Assembly: GCA_963819175.1 (NCBI GenBank)
Contig: CAWFVJ010000010.1
Location: 1 to 64,000 of the forward strand
From: CAWBRT01 sp963819175
GTDB lineage: Bacteria > Acidobacteriota > Terriglobia > Terriglobales > Acidobacteriaceae
Direction of reading: 5' to 3'
DNA length: 64,000 nucleotides
The position numbers and the translations under genes were made by a program. Numbering within the stretch: the stretch's first letter is position 1; each line of letters begins with the position of its first letter. Under the pieces are notes generated by a model that was not told the DNA's origin, did not search any database, and saw only the letters and a program-made list of their open reading frames with translations. Below are positions 37,587-47,418 of the stretch, piece by piece.

Positions 37587-38696
37587 TCACGAAACCTCTT
37601 TCTTACGGTCCAGCTCCGAGCAAAGCACGACGCGGTTGCGGCCAGTGCGCTTGGCTTCATAGAGGGCCGCATCGGAGGCTTCAATCAAGTCGCGTTTAAA
37701 CTGCGCATCCTGCGGAAACACTGCGATTCCCATGCTGATGGTCAGCTTGACAACGTCGGAGGGCGAACCGGCGAAGAAGCGCGCCGATTCAACCGCCTTT
37801 CGCAGGCGCTGCGCCACTCGATACGCGCCCACGTTGTTCGTTTCCGGAAGAATGAGCACGAATTCCTCGCCGCCATAACGCGCGACGGTGTCGATCTGGC
37901 GCATGTCCTTCATCAGGACCGTCGAGAGGTCCCGGAGAAGTACGTCGCCGACGTGGTGACCATGCGTATCGTTGAGAATCTTGAAATGATCGATGTCGAT
38001 CATGACCAGCGCCAGCGGGCCTTTGCTGCGCTCGGCACGCTTGATTTCGCGCTCGAGCTGGGTTTCGAAGTAGCCGCGCGTCTTCATGCCGGTCAAGAAA
38101 TCGGTGAAGGCAAACTTGATCAGCGCCTCATTGGCGAAATCGCGCGTCAACAGGTTCTCCACCACCAGCGACAGAATCCACAGCAATTGCGCGTCTTCCT
38201 CGCTAAAGCTGGTGCGGCTCGATCCGAACAGTTGCAGAGACCCCATAACCCGCGTGCGCACGAACAGCGGCAGAGTCATAACCGATTCGGCGCCAACCGC
38301 ATCGAGCAGCAGATCGACCGGCTCGTGCGCTCCTCGCGGAACGATCATGGGCCGCTGGAACTTGGCGGTCCAGAGGTTGAGCAGGTTACCGCGGGCAATG
38401 GTTTCCTCGCCGGGAGCGTCCAGATTGCGCGTAACCCGCAGATGCATCTGCTGCTGCTCTTCGTCCCAGAAAAAAACCAGGCCGCGATCATAAGGAATGA
38501 TCTCGCTCGCCATGTCGCAGACGAGATTCAAGGCGGGTTCCAATTGCAATTCGAGACCAGCCAGCATGCTCATTCGCACGATGACGTTGATGGCGGGCCA
38601 GCGGCGCTGCACCGTCTCGCGACTGAACTCCGAGAACACCTGGACCACGAACTGTTCGGGTGAAAAGGAGCTCGCGGTTTTGGAGTCGGAAGTCAT
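37587..38696 (-). CDS. GAF-GGDEF diguanylate cyclase
   Basis: Makes cyclic di-GMP. 369 residues from ATG 38696. An N-terminal GAF-like sensor (about 40-190; SLQLFGSSRTSFSEEDAQLL), then GGDEF with active site ARYGGEEF, the metal residue in VMIDIDHFKILNDTHGHHVGD and an RxxD inhibitory site (RQID) just before it. No EAL domain. The signal sensed by GAF is unknown. The region 38697-39221 shows nothing beyond small doubtful ORFs. Confidence 0.9.
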   Translation of the reverse strand: MTSDSKTASSFSPEQFVVQVFSEFSRETVQRRWPAINVIVRMSMLAGLELQLEPALNLVCDMASEIIPYDRGLVFFWDEEQQQMHLRVTRNLDAPGEETIARGNLLNLWTAKFQRPMIVPRGAHEPVDLLLDAVGAESVMTLPLFVRTRVMGSLQLFGSSRTSFSEEDAQLLWILSLVVENLLTRDFANEALIKFAFTDFLTGMKTRGYFETQLEREIKRAERSKGPLALVMIDIDHFKILNDTHGHHVGDVLLRDLSTVLMKDMRQIDTVARYGGEEFVLILPETNNVGAYRVAQRLRKAVESARFFAGSPSDVVKLTISMGIAVFPQDAQFKRDLIEASDAALYEAKRTGRNRVVLCSELDRKKEVS

Positions 38697-39221
38697 GAGT
38701 ACTCGCGGCAGCCAAGCTGCGATGTTCAACCGGAACACAGCCGCTACAATTCGCTTAGAAAATCTTAGATGCGAGTAGGTGCGTTTCGTATGTTCAACTC
38801 TGACCGATTTGCACTCAAAGGTGAATTCTTGCTGCTGGCCAACCGCACAACCGGCTTCGCCAAAAGCGCATATCGCCGAAGAGATGCTTCAGCCGCCGGG
38901 GGGTAATCTCATGGCCATTTTCTGCCGTCGGAATCATGAGTGATTGATTTAGATTTTCGAGCTCAAGCTTAGGTCCAAGCGCCTCGACCGAGCTATTGCC
39001 GCCGAAAACCTCGTCTGGAGGCGCGTTCGGTGGAACTAGGTTGCTATTAGCGCGCAAGAAGAAGTAGGATATTTATGGGTATGCCATCGACATGATCGTC
39101 CTTGATCATTCAGGAGCCGTCTCCCGTCCCACTCTATTATTCCGGGAAAATTTGTTTCGTTCTGATTTAAGGCATTCCGCGGCGCTATCTCCACTCGCCC
39201 GGGTTCTCTGGAGACATGGAA

Positions 39222-39959
39222 ATGACGTGGTACGCGTACTGCATTACCGAGCAGAGTTCGGTGCAACAAAGTCGGGTCCGACGTCCCTTTCAATTTGAGC
39301 AACTGCGTGGCGTCAACGCATCGTCTGTCATGGGGTTCCCTACCGGCGAGTTCGTGGTCCTGGTAAGCGCCTATGATCGCAGCCTTTCATTGAATCAGCA
39401 GGCTGTCGTGGAGCACGCACGGGTGGTGAGCGAGTGTTTCCGGCAGGCAACCGTGCTGCCTTTCCGCTTCGGGACGGTTTTTGAAACCGACGAAGCGCTG
39501 CGGCACGCCGTACGGGCCAACCGCAAGACATTTCATGAGAGCCTTGAGCGTCTGCGTGGCAAGGCAGAGATGCACATCAAGGTGATGATGAGAGAGGACG
39601 GTACCGTTCCAGAAGTGGTTCTGCAAACGCTTCCGGTGCGGACTGGCGGACAATACCTTGAACGGCTGCATGTAATCGCCACTCGCGATCGCGAGCGCCA
39701 GACCAAGGCGCGCGCGGTTTCCGTCCAGGTGAATAAGTTGCTTGCTCCACTGGAGCACGAAACCAGTTGCAAGCGCATCGACGCCGGGCTGGTGATCGAC
39801 ATTGCACACTTGATCGAGGCGACTTCCCTGCAGAAGTATCAGAACCGCTACAACACGGCGACGCGGCAGTTGAAGAACTGCGAGATCACGATCAGTGGCC
39901 CCTGGCCTCCCTATCACTTCATGCGCGGCAAGCTGCGCACCGTGAACGGAACGAATTAG
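39222..39959 (+). CDS. GvpL/GvpF-family protein, orphan
   Basis: 245 residues from ATG 39222, which sits eight bases after GGAG; ATG 39216 is too close. HARVVSECFRQATVLPFRFGTVF, RGKAEMHIKVMM and SGPWPPYHF are typical GvpL/F features. These proteins help build gas vesicles, but no gvpA or other gas-vesicle gene is near, so a different role is likely. Confidence 0.85.
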   Translation: MTWYAYCITEQSSVQQSRVRRPFQFEQLRGVNASSVMGFPTGEFVVLVSAYDRSLSLNQQAVVEHARVVSECFRQATVLPFRFGTVFETDEALRHAVRANRKTFHESLERLRGKAEMHIKVMMREDGTVPEVVLQTLPVRTGGQYLERLHVIATRDRERQTKARAVSVQVNKLLAPLEHETSCKRIDAGLVIDIAHLIEATSLQKYQNRYNTATRQLKNCEITISGPWPPYHFMRGKLRTVNGTN

Positions 39960-40041
39960 ACCGGTTCGCGAGAGCATTTCAAAGGCACGGCTTTGTCCGT
40001 GTCTTTAATTTTTTTGGACGAACAACGACAGACAGGGGACA

Positions 40042-40180
40042 GGTGGCCCAGAGTTGGCGCAGTCCCAACTCTGGGACTGTGCATAGTTCTGGGCTGTGCA
40101 GAGTATGGATAAAGAGTACGCCACGCTTCCCATCGACAACAAAATCCCCAGAGTTGAAAAAGAATCAACTCTGGGCCACC
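40042..40180. repeat. Facing pair of REP-like hairpins
   Basis: 40042-40076 (forward) has arms CCCAGAGTTGG / CCAACTCTGGG; 40145-40180 (reverse) has CCCAGAGTTGA / TCAACTCTGGG with another loop, AAAAGAA. The change of G-C to A-T at the stem end keeps pairing. The pair resembles the two-hairpin (BIME) layout of enteric REP elements. Confidence 0.8.
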
Positions 40181-40226
40181 CGCCGGGGTGTTTTCGCTGA
40201 AATTTCTTGAGAACTTAAACAGCACG

Positions 40227-40947
40227 TCAGTGAGGCCCGCTTCCAGGAGCCCAGACAGGGGGGAATGGACCGTACTTGATCGTGCGCACGGCCTCACTTG
40301 CCTCATTTAGGAATTTCTGTAGGCGGCGATCGCCTTTGTGCGGCAGGTTGTCCGGGTTACTGGTGCGAAATGTGAGCGTAAACACCATTTGGCAAGCATC
40401 CAGGGTACACAACTCGGGCTCGAAGTGCGTGTTCGCCAGTGAACGATATGATAGAAAGTAGCCGCCCTCGCAATCATCGGTTCGAGATGGTGAGCAATTC
40501 TGGCTAAAATACGAGCCGTACCAGAGCACTGCTTTAACAGAGGGATGGCCGCACAGGTCCAACACGTCTTGGGTTGCGCGGCGGCTGTCGAAGTACAAAT
40601 CCACACGCGACAAAGCGTCGGTTACCCTCGTCCTGACTTCCGTAGTAGGGCAGCCATCTACCTCAAGGTTCGACCACGGGGCGACAACATCAGCAATTTC
40701 GAGAAAGCGGCCTCCTATGATTCCACTGGTTTGGCCGGCGTGGGTCAGCAGATAGAGGGCATAGGTCCCATCACTGAAAGCCACCCCCGAGGGTGCTTTG
40801 CATTGCCAGTTCTCGACAATGGCCTGGTTCGCCGTGCTTATTTGCGACCAGCGAGAAGAGACCACAACCGAGATGCGGTCATCGTCACACGCCCGTTGGC
40901 TGGAACTGCACGGACGCACAGGAAATGATCAACCTGCACCATTTCAT
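40227..40947 (-). CDS. Hypothetical protein, possible lipoprotein with a frameshift
   Basis: Open frame from 40919 down to 40227, with no clear start. An overlapping frame begins at ATG 40947 with MKWCRLIISCASVQF, which resembles a short lipoprotein signal (LIISC), and ends after FQPTGV. Dropping one base near 40884-40891 joins the two into 239 residues. Cysteines are frequent in the rest (DDCEGG, ELCTLDAC). No family recognised. Both the gene and the frameshift are tentative. Confidence 0.4.
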
Positions 40948-41027
40948 GACGGATTGAACAGCACGTTGACTTCAGTCGTAATTGATGATAAATCGCCTTC
41001 TCACCAATAACAGCTGATAAGTCGAGG

Positions 41028-42041
41028 CTACGGCCTGATCCCCACCACGGCCATCATTCGCCCTGTGACCTGCTCTTTGCGATAGGAGAAAAAAAGATCA
41101 GTGTGGCACGAGGTGCAGAGGCCCAAGTTCGAGATATTTTCCTCCGCCACGCCGGCGTCGCGCAGTTGCAGCAGATTGGCTTTCACCAGGTTGAGGTGAC
41201 GCGAAAGAGCCGGATCGCCGTGTCCGGGAGCGCGCTGGTTGAGGAACAACATCGGATAGCGCGCGCGCAGCGACCGTGAGTCGACCACATCTTCGAACAG
41301 CTCCTGCCAGTAGGTGAACTGCGACTCGAACTCGCGCTCGACCTCCTCGCCAATCTCATAGCAGCAGCTACCGATACCGGGACCGATGGCGGCCAGCAGC
41401 TTCGCAGGATCGCTGCCGAAGTGTTTTCGCATTTCGCCAACGCCCTTCTCGACGATCCGTTGCGCAGTGCCTCGCCATCCAGCATGGAATGCGCCGATGG
41501 CGTGCCGCTCGGGGTCGGCAATGAGCACAGGCAGGCAATCGGCGATCTTGATGCCGAGCAGAATGCCGGGCGTGCTGGTAATCAGGCCGTCGCCCCGCAG
41601 CGGCGGGACAGTTTCCTGGTCAACGCGGTGAATGATTGCCGAATGAATCTGGGTGACGGTGACGACCGGCCAAGGGCGACCTTTGGCATCGACGGCGCCC
41701 AGTTTACCGATAAACCGTTCGCGATTGCGCGCGATGCTCTCCGGCGTGTCCTCGCGGGTGGGGCCCAAGTTCAGCGCCCGGGCTCCGTAGGCGGAGCTGA
41801 CTCCGCCTTGCCGGGTACTGAAGCCGTGTACCAGCCATGCCGAATGTCGAGAGAAGTTCGCGACCGTGAGCACCTCGACGCCGCCTGGGTTGGGCGCGCG
41901 CTTCCGTCCGGCGGAATCGCGAGGCTTCGGCCTGGGAGTGGATTTCGCAACTGGCGCGATCAGGCGAGCGTGAGATGTGGGTTTTCGGGCCACCGCTCGG
42001 ATTCTAGCAGGCTGCGAAGAAAGGGTGCAGGCAGGCGGCAT
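41028..42041 (-). CDS. pgeF: Purine nucleoside phosphorylase / laccase-domain protein PgeF
   Basis: PgeF (YfiH) edits faulty peptidoglycan precursors in E. coli; relatives act on purine nucleosides. 337 residues with HGFSTRQGGVS, KIADCLPVLIAD, GAFHAGWRGTAQ and AIGPGIGSCCYEIG, and the late CTSCHTDLFFSYR. Zinc ligands Cys/His are in place. The first 55 or so residues are basic and not conserved, so a later start is possible. Confidence 0.9.
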   Translation of the reverse strand: MPPACTLSSQPARIRAVARKPTSHARLIAPVAKSTPRPKPRDSAGRKRAPNPGGVEVLTVANFSRHSAWLVHGFSTRQGGVSSAYGARALNLGPTREDTPESIARNRERFIGKLGAVDAKGRPWPVVTVTQIHSAIIHRVDQETVPPLRGDGLITSTPGILLGIKIADCLPVLIADPERHAIGAFHAGWRGTAQRIVEKGVGEMRKHFGSDPAKLLAAIGPGIGSCCYEIGEEVEREFESQFTYWQELFEDVVDSRSLRARYPMLFLNQRAPGHGDPALSRHLNLVKANLLQLRDAGVAEENISNLGLCTSCHTDLFFSYRKEQVTGRMMAVVGIRP

Positions 42042-42143
42042 GGAGTCCGCGCCAGCTTCGTCCTTTGGCTATCAATTTTTTTGCTTCTTTGCAATCGACC
42101 TTTTTCTTCTTGCGGCCGGACGGCATCTAAACGGGTGAGCAGG

Positions 42144-42173
42144 TTGCTGTGATTGGCGCCGCCGGACTATAGT
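42144..42173 (+). promoter_or_regulatory. Promoter giving a probable leaderless transcript
   Basis: TTGCTG (42144-42149), 18-base spacer, TATAGT (42168-42173). The expected transcript start falls at or next to the ATG at 42181. Confidence 0.5.
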
Positions 42174-42180
42174 TTTTGAC

Positions 42181-42522
42181 ATGTACAGCGATTTCCAAGT
42201 CAAGGAGCACTGGACGGGCGAGCCAGTGCGATGCGTCTTTCAAGCCGTGGTTGTGGCTATCGCCACGCGCCATGCCGACGCCGTTGACGTGAAGTTTTTG
42301 GTCAATGGACGGACGGTTTGGATTGCACTGCCGCATCCGGCTTGGGGCGAATACAACCGGCGCACCGGGAAGGTCATGACCGATCCTATGGCCGTTCAGA
42401 TTGCCGGCTTCTATCTGAAATCGATCATCGAAAACGGCGAGGAGAGCGGTCGGGAGATGTATATGCTGACCGTTAAGGAAACATTGCGGTACCTTGCGGC
42501 GCTCCAAAGCGAGTACACGTAG
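42181..42522 (+). CDS. Small hypothetical protein
   Basis: 113 residues, MYSDFQVKEHWTGEPVRC..., with a beta-strand-rich middle (VDVKFLVNGRTVWIALP) and an amphipathic C-terminal helix. No known domain. No ribosome-binding site precedes the ATG, but a good promoter ends seven bases before it, so a leaderless mRNA is likely. The mRNA start supports it as a real gene. Confidence 0.6.
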   Translation: MYSDFQVKEHWTGEPVRCVFQAVVVAIATRHADAVDVKFLVNGRTVWIALPHPAWGEYNRRTGKVMTDPMAVQIAGFYLKSIIENGEESGREMYMLTVKETLRYLAALQSEYT

Positions 42523-42722
42523 AGTACCAGCCTCGGCTAGACGCCTTGGGCCTGGTTCTCTGCCGTTGGACGATGCCATCCCGGAATCCTGTAATCACGG
42601 CATACAGAGCTTTTGGAAACGGACTCCGAAGCTGACAGCCGCTTTGTGGGGGAAGCGGTTGCGGTGCTGAATTCAGAAATTTTCGCACTTCATTTTCCTG
42701 GTGCGCCCAGAGGAGACGCTCT

Positions 42723-44568
42723 ATGGCCAGCTTTATCGAAACCGTCGAGGCAACCGGCGGCACAGTGAACAACCAAAGGCTTTTGCAGTGGGTGGAGGAA
42801 GTGACACGCCTCTGCAAACCCGAGCGCGTCTACTGGTGCGATGGCTCCGATGCGGAGTACCAGGAGATGGTGCGGCTCATGATCCACGCCGGAGTTGCAA
42901 TTCCGCTCGATCCGAACAAGCGCCCCAACAGCATCTACGTGCGTTCGACCCCGGCTGACGTGGCCCGGGTTGAGGATCGGACGTTCATCTGTTGCCGCGC
43001 AAAGGATGACGCCGGGCCGACGAACAACTGGAAAGATCCGGTCGAGATGAAATCGATCCTGATGAAGCTGTTCGAAGGCTCGATGGCCGGACGGACAATG
43101 TTCGTAATCCCTTACTGCATGGGGCCGATCGATTCACCAATGGCCGGCTTTGGAGTTGAGCTCAGCGATTCTCCATACGTTGTTGTCAACATGCACATCA
43201 TGGCGCGGGTCGGCAGCCAGGTGCTTGCAGCTCTCGGGAGTGAAAGCGAATTCGTGAAGGGGCTGCATTCGATAGGGGCCCCGCTCGGGGCGAACGTCGC
43301 GGACACGGCTTGGCCCAGCAACCCGCGCGAGAAATGGATATGTCATTTTCCGGAGACGCGCGAGGCTTGGTCTTTCGGCTCCGGCTACGGTGGCAACGCC
43401 CTGCTGGGCAAGAAGTGCCACGCTCTGCGCATCGCTTCCGTGCAGGCGCGCGATGAAGGCTGGATGGCCGAGCACATGCTGATTATGAAGCTTACGAATC
43501 CGCGGGGAGTCGTGAAGTACATTGCCGGCGCATTTCCATCTGCCTGCGGCAAGACAAACCTGTCGATGCTGATTCCTACCATTCCGGGGTGGAAGGTCGA
43601 GGCACTTGGGCGACGATATCTGCTGGATGAAGTTCGGAACCGATGGGCGGCTGTATGCCATCAATCCCGAAACAGGTTTCTTCGGCGTGGCGCCGGGCAC
43701 CAGCGCCCACACCAACGCCAATGCGATGGAAACCATCAGCCGGAACTCGGTCTTCACCAATTGCGCGATCACGCCGCAGGGAGACATCTGGTGGGAAGGC
43801 ATGACAGCGGAGCAGCCCGAATTCCTTATCGACTGGCTGCGCCGCCCATGGACCCCTGACTCAGGCCGCAAGGCTGCGCACCCGAACGCGCGGTTCACGA
43901 CTCCGGCGAGACAGTGCCCCGTAATCGCTCCCGAATGGGACGACCCCAAAGGAGTGCCCATCGATGCGATCCTGTTCGGCGGACGGCGCGCCAGCGTTGT
44001 GCCATTGGTTTGCGAGGCCTTCGATTGGCAGCACGGGACGTTTCTAGGGGCGACTGTGAGCAGCGAAACGACGGCGGCCTCCGCCGGAGCTGTCGGCCAA
44101 CTGCGGCGCGACCCGATGGCCATGCTGCCTTTCTGCGGCTACAACATGGGCGACTACTTCGGCCATTGGCTCAAGATGGGAACCACGGCCGGCGCCCGGT
44201 TGCCAAAGATTTTTTACGTGAACTGGTTCCGGCAAGATGAGCACGGCAAATTCCTGTGGCCGGGTTACGGCGAAAATTGCCGCGTGCTGAAGTGGATCTT
44301 CGAGCGCGTGGAGGGCGCGGGAGAGGCGGCTGAGACTGCCATCGGGCTTATGCCTGGCCCAGACGCTTTGGATCTGCGCGGCCTTGATATATCGGCCCAT
44401 CGCATCAAGCAGTTGCTGAACGTGGACATCGACGGCTGGCTTCGCGAGGTGCCGCTCATCCGCGAATACTTCCAAAAGTTTGGCAAGCACCTGCCGCCTG
44501 CGCTGTGGCAGGAAGTGGATGCGCTGGAAGAGCGCCTGCACGACGCGGCAGGCGAGAAGGCCGCCTAA
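42723..44568 (+). CDS. pckG: Phosphoenolpyruvate carboxykinase (GTP), one apparent frameshift
   Basis: Converts oxaloacetate to PEP with GTP in gluconeogenesis. The N-terminal part to about residue 295 contains the P-loop PSACGKTN; the C-terminal part contains GDDICWMKF, NPETGFFGVAPGT, FGGRR and FCGYNMGDYF. They are in different frames; one extra base at about 43608-43612 (GGGCGAC) is the cause, and its removal gives 614 aa, normal for GTP-type enzymes. GAGGAGAC precedes the ATG. Probably a sequencing error rather than a dead gene. Confidence 0.93.
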
Positions 44569-44592
44569 CGACACCAGGACCGGGTTTCTACC

Positions 44593-44862
44593 ATGTTCTC
44601 TCGCAGGATTCGCGTGGAATACGAGGAAGGCGACGCGCGCCGGCCCGCTCCCTTGAAATGGTTGGATAGCTTTGCCATGCGCAGTTTTACCAACGATCCG
44701 GTGTTCGACGACACCCTGCCGCTTGCCGATGGCCTGATGGAGGCGGGTACGCGCGTGCCATTGCCTCTGCTGAAAGAACGCATGGAAGACTGGTTCCGGC
44801 GTAAGAGCTACCTGCAAAAAGATAAGTATCTGCTGGTGCGCGAAGAGCCACCGAGCGCATAG
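44593..44862 (+). CDS. Small hypothetical protein downstream of pckG
   Basis: 89 residues, MFSRRIRVEYEEGDARRP..., rich in charged residues, ending KYLLVREEPPSA. It starts 25 bp after the pckG stop on the same strand and could be co-transcribed. No signal peptide or known domain. Confidence 0.55.
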   Translation: MFSRRIRVEYEEGDARRPAPLKWLDSFAMRSFTNDPVFDDTLPLADGLMEAGTRVPLPLLKERMEDWFRRKSYLQKDKYLLVREEPPSA

Positions 44863-44953
44863 CAGTGAAGACAGTGAATGTAGCATGGACCGGGCGTTAC
44901 GGATTCGCTGTTCGCTTCCACCCGATCCACGCATCCCTCCGCTTCCATGGCCG

Positions 44954-45280
44954 CTAACCGCCTACATTGTCGTTGCTGATGTAATTCCAATCCTTGGGCT
45001 CCCAGTACGGGTTCTTTTGGGGATCGCCGGGTGCCATCTGCTTGTTGTCGTCCTGGCTGCTCGTGTCAGCATTGCTCTTGTCGCGGAATGTGTTGTTAGG
45101 GTTTGGCTGCGCGGTGCCGGTGTTGAAGGGCTCGTATGCGCCTCCGCCATTGGCCACGGGTGCGGCCATGTTGTCCGGACGAGTAGCATCCTCGGAGCCT
45201 TGGGTTGTCATCTGCGCGCTGGCAAGTATGGAGCCGGCGAGCACAGCGGTTGCAAGCAGAATGTTGGTCCTCATTTTCAT
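44954..45280 (-). CDS. Small secreted protein
   Basis: 108 residues with a clear signal peptide (NILLATAVLAGSILASAQ) behind GGAGGGAAT. The mature part is low-complexity and polar (Asn, Asp, Pro, Gly), so probably disordered and periplasmic or secreted. No family recognised. Confidence 0.65.
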   Translation of the reverse strand: MKMRTNILLATAVLAGSILASAQMTTQGSEDATRPDNMAAPVANGGGAYEPFNTGTAQPNPNNTFRDKSNADTSSQDDNKQMAPGDPQKNPYWEPKDWNYISNDNVGG

Positions 45281-45483
45281 ATTCCCTCCACATTGACGAA
45301 GCCTCGATCAGTTTCGGTACTTCGTTTGCCTTTCACTGGTGCTAACCGGTGGGAGGAACATTTATTCCGCGGGCGACACACTTTTCTTTGAGTGATTAAG
45401 CAAGACAAATCGACGACGCCCTGCCAGAATGTAATCACTTTCGTCGCGCGAAACTGAACAATTTTAAGAGCAGGATGTGAAAC

Positions 45484-45789
45484 GTGAAAGAACTCAGCGA
45501 CCTGACAGCAGGGAAGACCGCGCTTGTACTCGACCAGAAGGATAACGTGGCAATCGCCTTGACCGATCTGGCCGCCGGCGACGCTTGCACGGTGGCCGAG
45601 GACGGGGGCAAAAAGTACGAAGCAACCGTGATCGAGAAGATTCCCTTCGGCCACAAGTTCGCGCTCGCCGACCTCGCGCCGAATGCTCCGGTTTATAAAT
45701 ACGGCGAAGAGATTGGCAAGATGAAGGTCGCAATCAAGAAGGGCGCGTGGATTCACATCCATAACATGTATTGCGAGAGGGGAATGTGA
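45484..45789 (+). CDS. UxaA-type dehydratase, SAF-domain small subunit
   Basis: 101 residues starting at GTG 45484. LDQKDNVAIALTDLAAGD and PFGHKFALADLAP, then YGEEIGKMKVAIKKGAWIHIHNM, are the SAF-domain pattern of altronate dehydratase N-terminal parts. The large subunit starts 3 bp downstream. The same split layout occurs in sulfolactate sulfo-lyase SuyAB, so the substrate is open. Confidence 0.88.
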   Translation: MKELSDLTAGKTALVLDQKDNVAIALTDLAAGDACTVAEDGGKKYEATVIEKIPFGHKFALADLAPNAPVYKYGEEIGKMKVAIKKGAWIHIHNMYCERGM

Positions 45790-45792
45790 GAG

Positions 45793-46962
45793 ATGGGCGA
45801 TAAATTTCTCGGCTTCAAAAGGGAGAACGGCAGTGTCGGAGTGCGCAACCTGATCGCCATCATTCCCTCGGTCTTCTGCTCGGCCAAGGTGGCGCAACGC
45901 ATCTCGGAGAGCGTTCCGGGCACGGTTCACTTCAGTCATCCGGTCGGATGCAGCCAGGTGGGCGAAGATCTGGAGATCACCGCCAAAACCCTGATCGGGA
46001 TCGGCCGCAATCCGAACTTCGCGGGTGTAGTCGTGGTGGGCCTGGGATGCGAACGATTCACGCCGCGCGAATTGTTCGACGGCATTGCACCAACGGGGAA
46101 GATGGTGGAGATGGTGGTGATTCAGGACGAAGGCGATTCCATCAAGGCCATCGACATCGGCACCCGCCATGCCCGCAAGATGCAGCAGGTTGCTTCGCAA
46201 GAGAAGCGGGTGGAGGCCGACGTCAGTGAACTGATGATCGGCCTGAACTGCGGTGGCTCGGATACAACCTCTGGGTTGGTGGCCAATCCCGCGCTCGGCA
46301 TCGCCTCCGATAAGCTGGTGGCGCAAGGCGGCTCATCCATCCTGACGGAGCTGACCGAACTGCTGGGGACCGAACACATCCTGGCTCGCCGCGCCATCAA
46401 CGAACAGGTGGCCAGCGATATCCTGCGGGTGATCCGCAACATGGAAGAGCGGCTCAAGCGGCAGACTCGAGCCAGCAGCAATGAAAAGCGGAAGAACTTG
46501 ATCTCCACCGGCAACTACGATGGCGGACTTTCCTCGGTGGTCGAAAAATCGCTTGGCGGAATGAAGAAGTCAGGCAACGCGCAGTTCGTCGAAGTCTTTG
46601 CCTATGGCGATGTGCCCACGAAGAAGGGCCTGCTGCTGCTCGACGGCCCGGGCCACGACGGCGAAGTCACTACGGGACAGGCCGCGGCGGGCGCGCAGAT
46701 CGTCTGCTTCCCGACCGGCAGAGGCACTCCCTCGGGATTCCCCGGCGTGCCGGTGATCAAGATTACCGGCAATCCGCGCACCTTCCAGCGGATGAAAGAG
46801 AATATCGACATCAACGCCGGCGCGGTCATCACCGGCGAGAAATCACTGCAAGAGGTTGGCGAGGAAATTTACCGGGAGATATTGGCCGTGGCCTCCGGCA
46901 AACTGTCCAAGGCCGAAGTGCTCGGCCACGACGAACAGTTCTGCATCACGCGCATGCCGTGA
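45793..46962 (+). CDS. UxaA-type dehydratase, large subunit
   Basis: 389 residues of the altronate/galactarate dehydratase C-terminal family: GYKREN-like GFKRENGSVGVRN, HPVGCSQVGED, LNCGGSDTTSG and AYGDVPTKKGLLLLDGPG. Cysteines at the conserved metal positions are present. It removes water from a sugar acid, or sulfite from sulfolactate in SuyB relatives. Coupled with the SAF subunit. No sugar-acid kinase or aldolase is adjacent to settle the substrate. Confidence 0.85.
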   Translation: MGDKFLGFKRENGSVGVRNLIAIIPSVFCSAKVAQRISESVPGTVHFSHPVGCSQVGEDLEITAKTLIGIGRNPNFAGVVVVGLGCERFTPRELFDGIAPTGKMVEMVVIQDEGDSIKAIDIGTRHARKMQQVASQEKRVEADVSELMIGLNCGGSDTTSGLVANPALGIASDKLVAQGGSSILTELTELLGTEHILARRAINEQVASDILRVIRNMEERLKRQTRASSNEKRKNLISTGNYDGGLSSVVEKSLGGMKKSGNAQFVEVFAYGDVPTKKGLLLLDGPGHDGEVTTGQAAAGAQIVCFPTGRGTPSGFPGVPVIKITGNPRTFQRMKENIDINAGAVITGEKSLQEVGEEIYREILAVASGKLSKAEVLGHDEQFCITRMP

Positions 46963-46975
46963 GGGAAAATCAAGA

Positions 46976-47011
46976 TCCCACATCTGCTGACTGCGGCAGA
47001 TGTGGGGCACC
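46976..47011 (-). repeat. REP-like hairpin, ATCTGC class
   Basis: 36-bp element, reverse direction; arms CCCACATCTGC / GCAGATGTGGG. It differs by one loop base from the copy at 47972-48007. Confidence 0.9.
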
Positions 47012-47047
47012 ATCGAACAAGTGGAGACTTGGGCATGGGTGCAAACA

Positions 47048-47341
47048 ATGACCACACCAAAAGCATTGTTTATATTACTTCTGCCCCTGTTGCATCTTTG
47101 TCTTTGCGTAGCAATCGCACTTGGTCTAATCAGGGCAGAAGGAAGTTGGGCATGGTTTGTCGTTTTCTTTGCCGACTTTCCATTATCTATATTGTTGCTG
47201 CCGCTGCTGAAGCTTTCAACGCCCTTGCTGGTTTTTGGCATTCTGGGGACGATGTGGTGGATTCTCTTGAGTTGGCTAATCGCATTTCTTTTTCAGAAGA
47301 TATTGGCGCTCGTACGGCGGTTGGCCCAAGTCTGGAAGTAA
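47048..47341 (+). CDS. Small membrane protein
   Basis: 97 residues from ATG 47048 with three hydrophobic segments (ALFILLLPLLHLCLCVAIAL, FADFPLSILLLPLL, TMWWILLSWLIAFLF). No soluble domain. It lies between two hairpins of the same class at 46976 and 47353. The hydrophobic pattern supports a real gene; no family identified. Confidence 0.55.
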   Translation: MTTPKALFILLLPLLHLCLCVAIALGLIRAEGSWAWFVVFFADFPLSILLLPLLKLSTPLLVFGILGTMWWILLSWLIAFLFQKILALVRRLAQVWK

Positions 47342-47352
47342 GAGAGGCCGAC

Positions 47353-47388
47353 GGTGCCCCACATCTGCCGCAGTTAGCAGATGTGGGA
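47353..47388 (+). repeat. REP-like hairpin, 5' partner of the RAYT gene
   Basis: 36 bp; arms CCCACATCTGC / GCAGATGTGGG, loop CGCAGTTA, GGTG head. It ends 30 bp before the RAYT ATG and is the exact reverse complement of 47972-48007. Confidence 0.93.
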
Positions 47389-47418
47389 ACTCGCTGGTCG
47401 AGGTGGTAGTCTTTCCGC

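Noticed and set aside
38790..39057. Small ORFs of 38 (plus) and 80 (minus) codons between the cyclase and GvpL/F genes
   Set aside because: Neither has a ribosome site or any recognisable pattern.
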